Shown: positions 12,106 through 19,968 of the stretch, one piece after another
Numbering within the stretch: position 1 is the stretch's first letter
Layout of the letters: each line of letters starts with the position of its first letter
DNA from: a virus
Length of the DNA stretch: 28,102 nucleotides
Virus record (IMG/VR): IMGVR_UViG_3300046355_000222
Location: 1 to 28,102 of that record
Strand: one strand, 5' to 3'
Notes under the pieces: generated by a model
Database searches by the model: none
Told to the model about the DNA's origin: nothing
Seen by the model: the letters and a program-made list of their open reading frames with translations, nothing else
Translations under genes and position numbers: made by a program

Positions 12106-12428
12106 TGTCTAAGCGTAGGAAGCATAATGATTTGTGGGTTACTCGTGATGGGTTGATTGGGTTTGGTGAGATTACTTTGTTCAATACGGAGGGGTGGTCT
12201 GAGAAGGACATTGCTTTGGTTGAGTGGGCGCGCCCTGATAAGGCTCACAAGGTTGCTAAGGACATTGCTCGTAAGTATGAGCAGAAGCGTGTGAGGGGCG
12301 CTGAGGAGGCGTTTATGGAGTTGTTTAAGGAGTCTTTGTCTAGGTTGGATGGTGTTGATTTGAAGGCTTACATTATTGATGAGAATGGTGTGACTGAGGT
12401 TGACCCTGATACGGATGAGCCTGTTTAG
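12105..12428 (+). CDS. Small protein of unknown function
   Basis: This encodes 107 residues. It opens with a basic SKRRKHNDLW, then a beta-rich VTRDGLIGFGEITLFN, a helical, charged middle (KDIARKYEQKRVRGAEEAFMELFKESLSRL) and an acidic end. It may bind nucleic acid through the basic stretches. The operon is interrupted after it by a hairpin at 12440. No family recognised. Confidence 0.72.
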   Translation: MSKRRKHNDLWVTRDGLIGFGEITLFNTEGWSEKDIALVEWARPDKAHKVAKDIARKYEQKRVRGAEEAFMELFKESLSRLDGVDLKAYIIDENGVTEVDPDTDEPV

Positions 12429-12439
12429 GGTAAAGGTTT

Positions 12440-12474
12440 GGGGGCAAGCCCGTTATGTGACTTGCCCCCTATTT
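12440..12474 (+). terminator. Hairpin between 12428 and 12489, terminator or attenuator
   Basis: GGGGGCAAG pairs perfectly with CTTGCCCCC around a 12-nt loop and is followed by TATTTG. The U-tract is short, so termination is probably partial, reducing expression of the genes after it. Confidence 0.6.
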
Positions 12475-12488
12475 GAAAGGAGTATCAA

Positions 12489-12698
12489 ATGAGTAAACGA
12501 CCAAGTTTACTAAAACTATTATGGCATAAGTTGGAGCGTTTCGGTTTTGTTGGGGCGTTTTTGTTTATGGTTTCGTGTTTGTTGTTTGCTATGTTGTTTG
12601 TGTTGTTTGGTTTACCGAAGGTTGCTGGCGGGTGTATGTTTGTTGCTGGTGTGGCTTTGTTTGTTATTTTGTTTTCGTCTAATGTAAAGGAGAAGTAG
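12489..12698 (+). CDS. Small two-helix membrane protein
   Basis: This encodes 69 residues with an AAAGGAG site upstream. Residues about 19-41 and 45-62 are hydrophobic helices rich in Phe, Leu and Val, joined by a short loop. The N-terminus is basic (SKRPSLLKLLWHKLERF) and so likely cytoplasmic. It could be an early membrane-acting protein; a holin role is unlikely because it lies in the replication region far from the lysin. Confidence 0.7.
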   Translation: MSKRPSLLKLLWHKLERFGFVGAFLFMVSCLLFAMLFVLFGLPKVAGGCMFVAGVALFVILFSSNVKEK

Positions 12699-12701
12699 TA
12701 A

Positions 12702-12995
12702 ATGTTTGGTTATTCGTTTGTTGATACTGGGATGGTTGAGACTGTCGATGGTGTTGCTTGGTCTGGTGAGATTGTGTATAAGGGTCGTTTGGTTGCCACT
12801 GTGTCTAATAATGGTGGTGGTGTTTGTAATGATTATTCGTGGGTGAGTGGTACTGAGGAGGCTTGGTTTATGTCTTATGCGCGTGCTTGTGTGGGTGATG
12901 TGTTTGAGCCTGTGGATGCGTTTGTTGATGTTTTGTGGTCTGAGTCGTTGGTTGTTAACGATGTTGCTTTGGTTGAGTTTGGGGGTGAGTTTTAA
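12702..12995 (+). CDS. Small beta-rich protein of unknown function
   Basis: This encodes 97 residues. The sequence is Val/Gly/Trp-rich (WSGEIVYKGRLVATVSNNGGG), with a single NDYSWVSG turn and an acidic C-terminus. The ribosome binding site AAAGGAG lies inside the end of the previous gene. Its stop overlaps the next start. No family recognised. Confidence 0.7.
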   Translation: MFGYSFVDTGMVETVDGVAWSGEIVYKGRLVATVSNNGGGVCNDYSWVSGTEEAWFMSYARACVGDVFEPVDAFVDVLWSESLVVNDVALVEFGGEF

Positions 12996-13228
12996 TGGGT
13001 AAGAAGTTGCCTTCGAGGATTGTTGATGAGTTGGTTTCTGCTGGATGGAATAGGGATGATGTGAAGCGTGATGATGTTTGGTTGCGTGATGGTGTGAAGT
13101 TGGTTGTTGCTCAGGCTTCGACTTCTAATACGATGTTTAGTGTTGAGTGGTCGCGTTTGGGGTTGGTGCGTGTTCAGTTTTTGCCTGAGCATCAGTTGTC
13201 TCGTGTGATTGATTCTGGGAGTTTCTGA
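12995..13228 (+). CDS. Small basic protein upstream of the helicase
   Basis: This encodes 77 residues: a basic N-terminus (GKKLPSRIVDELVSAGWNRDDVKRDDVW), then two or three beta strands. Its stop overlaps the helicase start (TGATG), so it is likely translated together with it and may be a helicase partner. The DNA is strongly G/T-rich on the coding strand like its neighbours. No family recognised. Confidence 0.7.
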   Translation: MGKKLPSRIVDELVSAGWNRDDVKRDDVWLRDGVKLVVAQASTSNTMFSVEWSRLGLVRVQFLPEHQLSRVIDSGSF

Positions 13229-14751
13229 TGTCTTTGTTTGAGGAGGTGTTGTTTCCTTATCAGCAGGTCGCTGCGTCTCGTATTGCGGGTCAGAGGCGTG
13301 TGTTGTTGGCTGACCAGCCTGGGTTGGGTAAGACGCTTGAGGTGTTGGGTGGTTTGGAGGTGGCGGGGTTGTTTGACCGTCCTTCGATGGTGCTCATTTT
13401 GACTCCTATTATTAATGCTCAGACTACTTGGATTGATTCGGTTGAGCGTTTTGTGATGCCACGCTATTCGGAGTGTGATGTTGTGGATTTGTCTCGTGGT
13501 TCGGCGAAGCAGAAGCAGGCACAGTTTGACCGCACTTTTAAGGATGGTGTGGTGTTTGTGGTTGCTAACCATAATGCGCTTGATTTTACGAAGTCTGGGT
13601 TGCGTGTGCCGAAGTTAGGTGAGATTGTTTGGGATGCTGTCATTGTTGATGAGTCTCACCTTGTGTTGCCTATTCGTGACCATCGTAAGTTGACTAACTT
13701 TTGGAAGGGGTTGAGCCGTTTGCGGATTGGTTCGGCGATTCGTGTGGCTGTGTCTGGTACGCCTGACCGTGGCAAGTTGGAGAATCGTTATGGTACTTGG
13801 CGGTTTTTGGATGAGAAGTCTACGCCTTCGTCTCGTTGGGTTTGGTTGGAGGAGAATTTTTGGGTGATTGAGCAGAGGGTGTCGCGTAGTCGTACTGTTA
13901 AGTCTGTTCAGTCGTTGAAGTCTCAGTCTGGTTGGTTGTTGAAGGATAAGGAGTTGATGATTCGTCGCACGAAGGCTGAGGTGTTGCCTGAACTACCGCC
14001 TAAACGGTATGTGGATGTTGAGTTGGAGTTGGGTAAGGGTCAGCGTGGCGCTTATATGGAGCAACAGATTGAGTCTGAGGCAAAAATTTTGGAGGATAAG
14101 GCTGAGGCGCGTGATTCTGCTGAGGCGATGATTTTTTCGTTGCGTGCACGCCAGTTGGCTACTTGTGCTTGGTCACCTAATGGGGAGGGTTTGATGTCTC
14201 CTGTTGTTGGTGGTGAGTCTGTGAAGTTGGAGTGGTTGGTTGAGTGGTTGGATGAGCGTGGGTTCATTGAGGCTGATGACATGGCTGATAATTCGGCGAA
14301 GGTTGTGATTGTTTCGCAGTTCAGTAAGGTGTTGCATTGGTTGAAGGCTGAGTTGGCTTTGGTTGGTGTGGTTGCTGAGGTGTTGGATGGTTCGGTGTCT
14401 GAGCGTGACCGTGTGTTTGTTCAGAATGAGTTTCAGGAGGGTGGGTTGCGTGTTATTTTGTTGTCGGGTTCGATGGGTGTTGGTATTAACCTTGACCGTG
14501 CTGATGATTTGGTGATGTTGGATTTGCCTTATGACCCTGACCGTATTGAGCAGATTGAGGACCGTGTGCATCGTGCTTCTAACATGCACTCTGTTACGAT
14601 TTGGAATCTGATTGGTTTGGATACGATTGACCAAGCGGTTGCTGAGGCTGTGTCGAAGCGGTATAAGTCGACTCGTAAGTTGTTGGATGGGTCTAGGGGT
14701 ATTGACTTTGCTCGTCAGGTTGTTAGTATTTCGTATAAAGGAGATAAATAA
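13228..14751 (+). CDS. SNF2-like superfamily 2 DNA helicase
   Basis: This encodes 507 residues. Motif I (Walker A) is DQPGLGKT at 29-36, motif II is DESH at 141-144, motif III is SGTP at 176-179, and motif VI is QIEDRVHR at 442-449. The order fits a SWI2/SNF2-type ATP-dependent translocase as found in many phages. It uses ATP to move on or remodel DNA or displace bound proteins, probably during replication, repair or recombination. It lacks extra N-terminal or zinc domains. Overlaps at both ends (TGATG and TAATG) place it in the operon with the small genes before it and DUF3310 after. Glutamine is almost always CAG, opposite to the left-end virion gene. Confidence 0.92.
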   Translation: MSLFEEVLFPYQQVAASRIAGQRRVLLADQPGLGKTLEVLGGLEVAGLFDRPSMVLILTPIINAQTTWIDSVERFVMPRYSECDVVDLSRGSAKQKQAQFDRTFKDGVVFVVANHNALDFTKSGLRVPKLGEIVWDAVIVDESHLVLPIRDHRKLTNFWKGLSRLRIGSAIRVAVSGTPDRGKLENRYGTWRFLDEKSTPSSRWVWLEENFWVIEQRVSRSRTVKSVQSLKSQSGWLLKDKELMIRRTKAEVLPELPPKRYVDVELELGKGQRGAYMEQQIESEAKILEDKAEARDSAEAMIFSLRARQLATCAWSPNGEGLMSPVVGGESVKLEWLVEWLDERGFIEADDMADNSAKVVIVSQFSKVLHWLKAELALVGVVAEVLDGSVSERDRVFVQNEFQEGGLRVILLSGSMGVGINLDRADDLVMLDLPYDPDRIEQIEDRVHRASNMHSVTIWNLIGLDTIDQAVAEAVSKRYKSTRKLLDGSRGIDFARQVVSISYKGDK

Positions 14752-14972
14752 TGTTTGATGATGCGGTTAATAACCCGAAGCATTACACGAGTGACCCGTC
14801 TGGTATTGAGGCTATTCAGATTACTCGTCACAGAACTTTCAATGTTGGTAACGCTATAAAGTATTTGTGGCGTGCAGGGTTGAAAGATAGTAGTATGCAA
14901 ATACAGGATTTAGAGAAAGCAATCTTCTATATTAAGGATGAGATTGCAAGATTAAAAGGAGAATACAAATGA
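14751..14972 (+). CDS. DUF3310 family protein
   Basis: This encodes 73 residues. The sequence VNNPKHYTSD...GIEAIQI...FNVGNAIKYLWRAGLK...DLEKAIFYIKDEI matches the small DUF3310 domain widespread in tailed phages and sometimes annotated as nucleotide kinase-like without proof. It is full length for the stand-alone form. An AAAGGAG site precedes the ATG. It overlaps its neighbours by one and four bases. The role in nucleotide metabolism or replication is only suggested by genomic neighbours. Confidence 0.9.
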   Translation: MFDDAVNNPKHYTSDPSGIEAIQITRHRTFNVGNAIKYLWRAGLKDSSMQIQDLEKAIFYIKDEIARLKGEYK

Positions 14973-15223
14973 GTTACGGCTACGATACAGACACTTTCCC
15001 GTATGACCCTGAAGAGATTCAGATGGAGGCTCGGGACATGGAGGAAATTTATCACCTGACTACTGGTGATAGGTCGATTAGTGTTGGTGTGCATGAGGTT
15101 AACCGTTATGACTTTGAGGTGTGGTTAGACCGTGCCGATGAGAAGACAAAGTATTTCGGTTCGTTTGATGACTTGGATGAGTTTATTCGTGAGCAGTATC
15201 CTGATGCGGATTGGGAACTTTAA
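14969..15223 (+). CDS. Acidic protein of unknown function
   Basis: This encodes 84 residues, strongly acidic and Tyr/Asp-rich (GYDTDTFPYDPEEIQMEARDMEEIYHL). A beta strand pair follows (ISVGVHEVNRYDFEVWLD), then an acidic helix. It overlaps DUF3310 by four bases (ATGA) with an AAAAGGAG site. It could be a DNA mimic by charge, but there is no direct evidence. Confidence 0.72.
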   Translation: MSYGYDTDTFPYDPEEIQMEARDMEEIYHLTTGDRSISVGVHEVNRYDFEVWLDRADEKTKYFGSFDDLDEFIREQYPDADWEL

Positions 15224-15402
15224 TGTCTGCGGGTAAGCCTATGATTGAGATGACTCGTGATTTGTTTGACGAGATGTTGGTTGCTGTTGCCACTAAGGAA
15301 CGGGAGCGGGTGTTGGCTGTGTTTGAGCGTGACTTTGACCAGCGCACCACGAGTATAAACTTTGAGATTAAGCGCCTTTGTGATGAGGTTCGTAATGGAT
15401 AA
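15223..15402 (+). CDS. Small helical protein of unknown function
   Basis: This encodes 59 residues from the ATG at 15223, whose first base overlaps the upstream stop. It is a probable long helix or coiled coil (TRDLFDEMLVAVATKERERVLAVFERDF, then FEIKRLCDEVRNG). It overlaps the next gene by 8 bases in another frame. No family recognised. Confidence 0.6.
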   Translation: MSAGKPMIEMTRDLFDEMLVAVATKERERVLAVFERDFDQRTTSINFEIKRLCDEVRNG

Positions 15403-15577
15403 AGATGATGAGGAGCGGATGAACTTGACGTTCATTCGTTTGAGTGAGGCGTTACAGCGTTCGCGTATGATGCATGAGGCTGTAGCAAATTCGGCAGGTA
15501 AGTTGCTTGTTGAGCAGGTTGAGAAGTTCTTGGAGGAACAAAATGGATTACACGATGACGGGCAATCAGAGCGTTGA
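15395..15577 (+). CDS. Small helical protein of unknown function
   Basis: This encodes 60 residues from the ATG at 15395. It is mainly helical (EERMNLTFIRLSEALQRSRMMHEAVANSAGKLLVEQVEKFLEEQ). It overlaps the gene before it by 8 bases and the WhiB gene by 35 bases in another frame, so translation of all three may be linked. It resembles its neighbour at 15223 in size and composition. Function unknown. Confidence 0.58.
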   Translation: MDKDDEERMNLTFIRLSEALQRSRMMHEAVANSAGKLLVEQVEKFLEEQNGLHDDGQSER

Positions 15578-15905
15578 TGCTGCCCTTTTAGCAGATTTTA
15601 TTTACGCTGAACATGGCGGTATTGTGCCGTGTCAGCAAGCACCTGACCTTTATTTCCCTGAGAAGTCTGGGACGCAAATGTCGCGTGTTGGTGGGTATGA
15701 TGATTTGACTCAGGCACAGTTGGCTAAGAAGAACTGTATTCAGGAGTGCCCTGTGATGATGGAGTGTCGCATGTATGCGTTGTTCCACAACGAGTCGGAT
15801 GGTATTTGGGGTGGTATGACTGCGAATGAGCGTAAGATTTGGCGTAAAGCAAATGGTAAAGTTCGTAGCCAGTCCCGTAAAGGTATCCCGAACAAGAAGT
15901 ATTGA
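15543..15905 (+). CDS. WhiB-family Fe-S transcriptional regulator
   Basis: This encodes 120 residues from the ATG at 15543, which has a GGAGGA site 5 nt upstream. Four cysteines at 30, 65, 69 and 75 give C-x34-C-x3-C-x5-C, the WhiB [4Fe-4S] ligand set. C30 lies in PCQQAPDLYFPE, and GIWGGMTANER at 87-97 is the WhiB turn that contacts the host sigma factor. The tail is Lys/Arg-rich and may touch DNA. WhiB proteins are confined to Actinobacteria and their phages and change transcription through the primary sigma factor. This is the strongest host marker in the window. It probably redirects host or phage transcription. Confidence 0.95.
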   Translation: MDYTMTGNQSVDAALLADFIYAEHGGIVPCQQAPDLYFPEKSGTQMSRVGGYDDLTQAQLAKKNCIQECPVMMECRMYALFHNESDGIWGGMTANERKIWRKANGKVRSQSRKGIPNKKY

Positions 15906-15939
15906 TGTATAGTTGTGTTTCTAATGGAATGGAGTTGAG

Positions 15940-16695
15940 ATGCCTGTAACGATTTTGGGTGTTGAGAAAGCGGAGTTTGTTGACTCTGACAAGGTGGCTG
16001 TTGATACGGCTAACACATGGTTGAAGCGAATCACTGAACTGTTTTTAACTGAGCGTTCGTATCAGCAGAGTATTGGTATCAGCGAGGTTGGTTCTGATTG
16101 CCGTAAGTGTGTTGCTCGTAAGTTGTCTGGTATGCCTAAGAAACCTGAGGGTTCTTGGTATCCGTTCATTGGGACTGCTGTTCATCAAGCGTTGGAGGAT
16201 GGTTTTGGTTCCCGTGAATGGCGCGGTGAGTATCACCTTGAGGAGCGCCTGTTTGTGCACGAGTATAAGTCGTTGAAACTTGGTGGTTCGTGTGACATGG
16301 CTGCACGAACTGTTGATGGCACTGTGATTGTGAACGATTGGAAAGTTGTGGGCGAGCGTGCCATCCGTGAGGCTGGTAACGGCAAAATTAAAGACCAGTA
16401 CCGTATTCAGGCAATGTTGTACGGTTATGGTTGGCGTCAGAAGGGTCACGATGTAACCCATGTGGCTTTGACTTTCCTTCCTCGCGATAAGGATTTGACA
16501 GAGGCGCAGGTGGTTATGCTACGCTATGACGAACAAGTTGCTAAGGACGCTTTGACAGCGTTGGAGGTAATGATTGATGCGGCGGAGATTGTCGGTTGGG
16601 ACGCTGTGATTGCTAAGCAACCGAAGGCAGGTTTCTGTTTCGACTGTAAAAAGTATGAACAGAATGAGATAGGTGACGTTGCGTCACTTATCTAA
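15940..16695 (+). CDS. RecB/Cas4-like PD-(D/E)XK nuclease with paired CxxC motifs
   Basis: This encodes 251 residues. The core is GTAVHQALE (H82 and E86), GGSCDM (D119), NDWK (D133 and K135) and QYRIQAMLYGYG (153-164), the usual order of RecB-type nucleases. Two CxxC pairs, CRKC (54-57) and CFDC (233-236), frame the core. In Cas4 and AddB four cysteines in such places hold a 4Fe-4S cluster, so this protein may too. It likely trims DNA ends as an exonuclease in recombination or replication. It lies between WhiB and the OB-fold gene. A GGAG site precedes the ATG. Confidence 0.87.
   Translation: MPVTILGVEKAEFVDSDKVAVDTANTWLKRITELFLTERSYQQSIGISEVGSDCRKCVARKLSGMPKKPEGSWYPFIGTAVHQALEDGFGSREWRGEYHLEERLFVHEYKSLKLGGSCDMAARTVDGTVIVNDWKVVGERAIREAGNGKIKDQYRIQAMLYGYGWRQKGHDVTHVALTFLPRDKDLTEAQVVMLRYDEQVAKDALTALEVMIDAAEIVGWDAVIAKQPKAGFCFDCKKYEQNEIGDVASLI
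16667..16693 (+). other. 12-bp hairpin covering the nuclease stop codon
   Basis: AGATAGGTGACG pairs with CGTCACTTATCT over 12 positions with one G-T wobble around a 3-nt loop. The stop TAA begins at 16693. There is no U-tract after it, so it may protect the mRNA end, act as a weak terminator or serve as a DNA dyad. The following 50 bases before 16746 are A-rich. Confidence 0.6.
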
Positions 16696-16745
16696 AGTAA
16701 TAAAAGCAAATAAAACTAAGAAAACTAACAAAGGATAAATACAAG

Positions 16746-17369
16746 ATGGTTGACATCAACTCAGCACTACCAGACCCAAACGACCTACTGTCGGGCAAGT
16801 CTGTTCCAAGCATTTCGTTCAAGGACGCTAAGGTTGGAGACGCATTTACAGGTACCATCACCGACCTTGAGACTGCTCAGGTTCGCAACTACGAGACTGG
16901 CGACCCAGAGTTCTGGGAAGACGGCAACCCTAAGTTGCAGATTGTTGTAACCCTAGCCACCGAGTACGGTGACGGTGCTGAAGACGATGGTGAGCGTAAG
17001 GTTTACCTGTTCGGTCAGAAGTTGCAGGCTGCTAAGGCTGCGATGAAGGAAGCAAACGTTACCAAACTTGAAAAGGGTTTCGGTTTCACCATCACCTTCG
17101 CTGGCGAGAAGCCGTCATCGAACAAGAAGTACAACAACGTGAAGTTGTACGGTATTACCATCGTTCCTTCGAAGAGCAACCCTGCAGTTGACGCAATTCT
17201 TGCTGTAGGTGGCACACCAGTTGTTGCGGAAGGTGATAAACTATCACCAGAGCAGACCGACAAGGTGAAGAAGTTGGCTGATGCTGGCTTCGACTCGAAG
17301 GACATTGCTGAGACCATGGGCGTTAACCGTTATGCTGTCGAAGCAATCCTTGACGGCGGACTAATCTAG
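16746..17369 (+). CDS. OB-fold protein, likely single-stranded DNA binding
   Basis: This encodes 207 residues. Residues 27-155 look like an OB-fold (GDAFTGTITDLETAQVRNY, LQIVVTLATEY, KVYLFGQKLQAAKAAM, GFGFTITFAGEK and VKLYGITIVP). Layout and the acidic N-terminus resemble phage single-stranded DNA-binding or recombination-mediator proteins. A short C-terminal helix-turn-helix-like segment (LSPEQTDKVKKLADAGFDSKDIAETMGV) is an extra feature. It lies between nuclease and primase genes. Codons are C-ending and appear tuned for high expression, as expected for a stoichiometric ssDNA binder. The function is inference from fold and neighbours. Confidence 0.72.
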   Translation: MVDINSALPDPNDLLSGKSVPSISFKDAKVGDAFTGTITDLETAQVRNYETGDPEFWEDGNPKLQIVVTLATEYGDGAEDDGERKVYLFGQKLQAAKAAMKEANVTKLEKGFGFTITFAGEKPSSNKKYNNVKLYGITIVPSKSNPAVDAILAVGGTPVVAEGDKLSPEQTDKVKKLADAGFDSKDIAETMGVNRYAVEAILDGGLI

Positions 17370-17383
17370 TCTGCCCCTAGACT

Positions 17384-17428
17384 GCAGTGTGGTGAGGTTT
17401 TTTCCTCCATTTCCCCTCACCACACTGC
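17384..17428 (+). terminator. 14-bp perfect hairpin before the primase gene
   Basis: GCAGTGTGGTGAGG pairs perfectly with CCTCACCACACTGC around a 17-nt pyrimidine-rich loop that begins with TTTTTT. The T-run sits inside the loop, so it is not a standard terminator. It may partly end the ssDNA-binding transcript and lower the level of the primase, or mark an RNA processing site. Confidence 0.65.
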
Positions 17429-17457
17429 CTCTCTAATCTTTGAAAGGATTATCTATT

Positions 17458-19968
17458 ATGGCTCTGACCAAGCCCTTCCAAGAACTACTTGAACGCCTAG
17501 GGCGTGACGCTGAGGATTCTCTCGCTGTCTGCTACCAGTCCGCCACACAGGGTTTCCGTGTAAAGAACACAACTGTTAAGCACGCCGACCTTGTTGTTGA
17601 AACTTTGACTGAGATGGGTGCGAATGTTTGGTACGAAATCAACCCGTCAACCGCTGTTGGGCGTGCGAAGGCTGAAGACATCACTCGCCTGTCCGCTGTT
17701 TGGATTGACATCGACTACAAAGATACAGGTATCCAAAGTGAAGAGAACGCTCACGAACTTGTGGAACTCATTGCGAATCTTATTGGTGTGCAACCTGCTG
17801 CGGTTGTACATTCTGGGCATGGGTTACAGCCTTACTGGGCGATTGACCCCGAAGAATCATTTACGCAGGAGCAGGCTAGTGGCATTTTGGGTCGCTGGGG
17901 TGCGTTCGTGCGATGGGTGGCTGCTTCCCAAGGCGGTCAACTTGACTCAGTTTTCGACCTCCCGCGCATCTTCCGTGCGCCTGGGGGGACTAATTTTAAA
18001 GACTTGGCTAATCCGATACAGGTACGTGTAGATTTCGCTGACTCTTGGCGACCACTATCCCTTGACGAGTTAGATGACCTGCTCATCACGCACGGTTTCG
18101 TGTCGGTGCAAACGTCACCAGACTTCGAACTGGTGTCTGGTTCTGCTGACTGGCAGTACGCAGAGTATGACTGCCAGTGGGCTGGCAACCTTGTCGCCTC
18201 AGTTCAACCAACTAACGGTGTACCTAAGTCACGTCACGGTTGGTTGCTTCAGCAACTCATCAAAATTAACGCCGCTCACCGCAACGGGTGCATCACCGAA
18301 GACACTGCGAAGCGTGTCATCGTGTTGTTGGATAACCAGTTCCGTGAGTTCTTGAAAGTTTCACCTTCGCGTGAAATCAATCAGGGCGAGTTGCAGTCCG
18401 CTAACCGTTGGGCTATTGCCCGTGTTGAAACGTTCGACGCTAAGAAGTTGAGCGACGAGTTGCGTGGACACGACCACAAAAATTTGATTGAGGGCGCTGT
18501 AGAAATTGTAGAGTCCACTTCGCCCTACAAACAGGACTACTCTAACGAGGAACTGTTCGACATCTACTACAAGTCTTACCTGAACTACGGCACAACAGAT
18601 GCAGCGAACGCAACCCGCATGATTCACTTCATGAAGGGCAAGTACCGTTACGTCACCGATGTGGGCTGGTATTACTGGGACGGTACACGCTACGTCCAAG
18701 ACAAAGAGAAGTCCATCATGCAAGAAATGATTGACTCCGTACAGTTCTTCCACGGCACAGACCTTGGACCAGCCATTAACAAATGGATACTTCAATCACA
18801 AAATAAAGATAGGATTCAAAATGCAATCAGCATTGCTGGGACCGATAGCGAAGTCCTTGTTCGCGCAATCGAGTTGGACGCGGAGGCAAATAATCTCTGC
18901 ACTCCTGACGGGATTGTCAATCTCCGAACGGGTGAGATTCGCCCAGCACTTAAGGGTGTTGACCTCAATACTAGGCAGACGTCTGTCAGTCCTAGAACTA
19001 TTGAAACTCCGTTATGGTCTAACTTCCTCAAAGAAGTCATTGAGGATGAGGAGCGCATCGCGTATGTCCAAGAACTCTTTGGTGCTTCGCTATTCGGTGA
19101 TTCCCGATTCCATGTACTACCAGTATTTGTTGGAACGGGAGCGAACGGTAAATCAACTATTATCGACGTCATTGCGGGGATTCTAAATGACTACGCCGCA
19201 ACCATGCCCGAAAACTTTCTACTTGACACTACAGGCAACGCACACCCAACTGACATTGCAAGACTTAGAGGAGTTCGTCTTGCCGTGGCTTCAGAAACAA
19301 GGCCTGATGGTAAGTTCAATGAGAGCCGAGTAAAGATGTTGACAGGTGGCGACACCTTGTCAGCCCGTTTCATGGGGCAAAACTTCTTCGACTTCAAACC
19401 AACACACACCCTGTTCATGGCAGTAAACCACTTGCCTGAAGTTAAGTCTGGTGGTGACGGTTTCTGGCGTCGCCTCCGCAAGATTGACTTCCGTAAAACA
19501 ATCCCTGCGGATAAGCGTAAAGAGAACCTTGCCCAACTGCTCGTCGAGCAGGAAGGTGCAGGCATCCTGCAGTGGATGATTGACGGTGCGGTTCGTGTCA
19601 CCAACCAAGGGTTCAGCGAACCCGAGTCGGTCAAGATGGCTACACAGTCTTACCGTCACGAAGAAGACCACATTGCGAAATTCATCAACGAACGTACCAT
19701 CCTCGCCGACACTGCGTCAGTCACTAAGACTTCGCTGTTCAACGCTTACCGTGAATGGTGTGCCGAGAACGGCGAGAAGCCTGTGACACAGAACAACTTG
19801 ACTCGTGAAGTTAAGGCACGCCTAGGCGTCTCTGAGAGCGACTCTGTGGGCTTCAAAATGTTTGTTGGTGTAGACCTGCTAAAGATTGGTTCAAACAACA
19901 ACCAGTCGTCTGTGAAGGACATTCTGGGCGACTACCTTGAGGACAAAGATGATTACTGGAATCGATGA
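17458..19968 (+). CDS. Primase-helicase: AEP-type primase fused to D5/P4-like SF3 helicase
   Basis: This encodes 836 residues from the ATG at 17458, after an AAAGGAT site. The N-terminal part is an archaeo-eukaryotic-type primase: WIDIDYKD at 82-89 supplies the metal-binding DxD, and HSGHGLQPYW at 118-127 is the nucleotide-binding His motif. The middle is helical linker. The C-terminal part is a superfamily 3 helicase with Walker A GTGANGKST (559-567), followed by the P4/D5-type TLSARFMGQNFFDFKPTHTLFMAVNHLP. A winged-helix tail follows. It opens the DNA at the origin and primes synthesis, so phage replication likely depends on it. No separate DNA polymerase gene was seen in the window. Confidence 0.93.
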   Translation: MALTKPFQELLERLGRDAEDSLAVCYQSATQGFRVKNTTVKHADLVVETLTEMGANVWYEINPSTAVGRAKAEDITRLSAVWIDIDYKDTGIQSEENAHELVELIANLIGVQPAAVVHSGHGLQPYWAIDPEESFTQEQASGILGRWGAFVRWVAASQGGQLDSVFDLPRIFRAPGGTNFKDLANPIQVRVDFADSWRPLSLDELDDLLITHGFVSVQTSPDFELVSGSADWQYAEYDCQWAGNLVASVQPTNGVPKSRHGWLLQQLIKINAAHRNGCITEDTAKRVIVLLDNQFREFLKVSPSREINQGELQSANRWAIARVETFDAKKLSDELRGHDHKNLIEGAVEIVESTSPYKQDYSNEELFDIYYKSYLNYGTTDAANATRMIHFMKGKYRYVTDVGWYYWDGTRYVQDKEKSIMQEMIDSVQFFHGTDLGPAINKWILQSQNKDRIQNAISIAGTDSEVLVRAIELDAEANNLCTPDGIVNLRTGEIRPALKGVDLNTRQTSVSPRTIETPLWSNFLKEVIEDEERIAYVQELFGASLFGDSRFHVLPVFVGTGANGKSTIIDVIAGILNDYAATMPENFLLDTTGNAHPTDIARLRGVRLAVASETRPDGKFNESRVKMLTGGDTLSARFMGQNFFDFKPTHTLFMAVNHLPEVKSGGDGFWRRLRKIDFRKTIPADKRKENLAQLLVEQEGAGILQWMIDGAVRVTNQGFSEPESVKMATQSYRHEEDHIAKFINERTILADTASVTKTSLFNAYREWCAENGEKPVTQNNLTREVKARLGVSESDSVGFKMFVGVDLLKIGSNNNQSSVKDILGDYLEDKDDYWNR

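Noticed and set aside
13192-13572. Minus-strand frame opposite the helicase start
   Set aside because: It overlaps two coding plus-strand genes, is His/Asn/Thr/Arg-rich as expected for antisense of G/T-rich DNA, and has no ribosome binding site.
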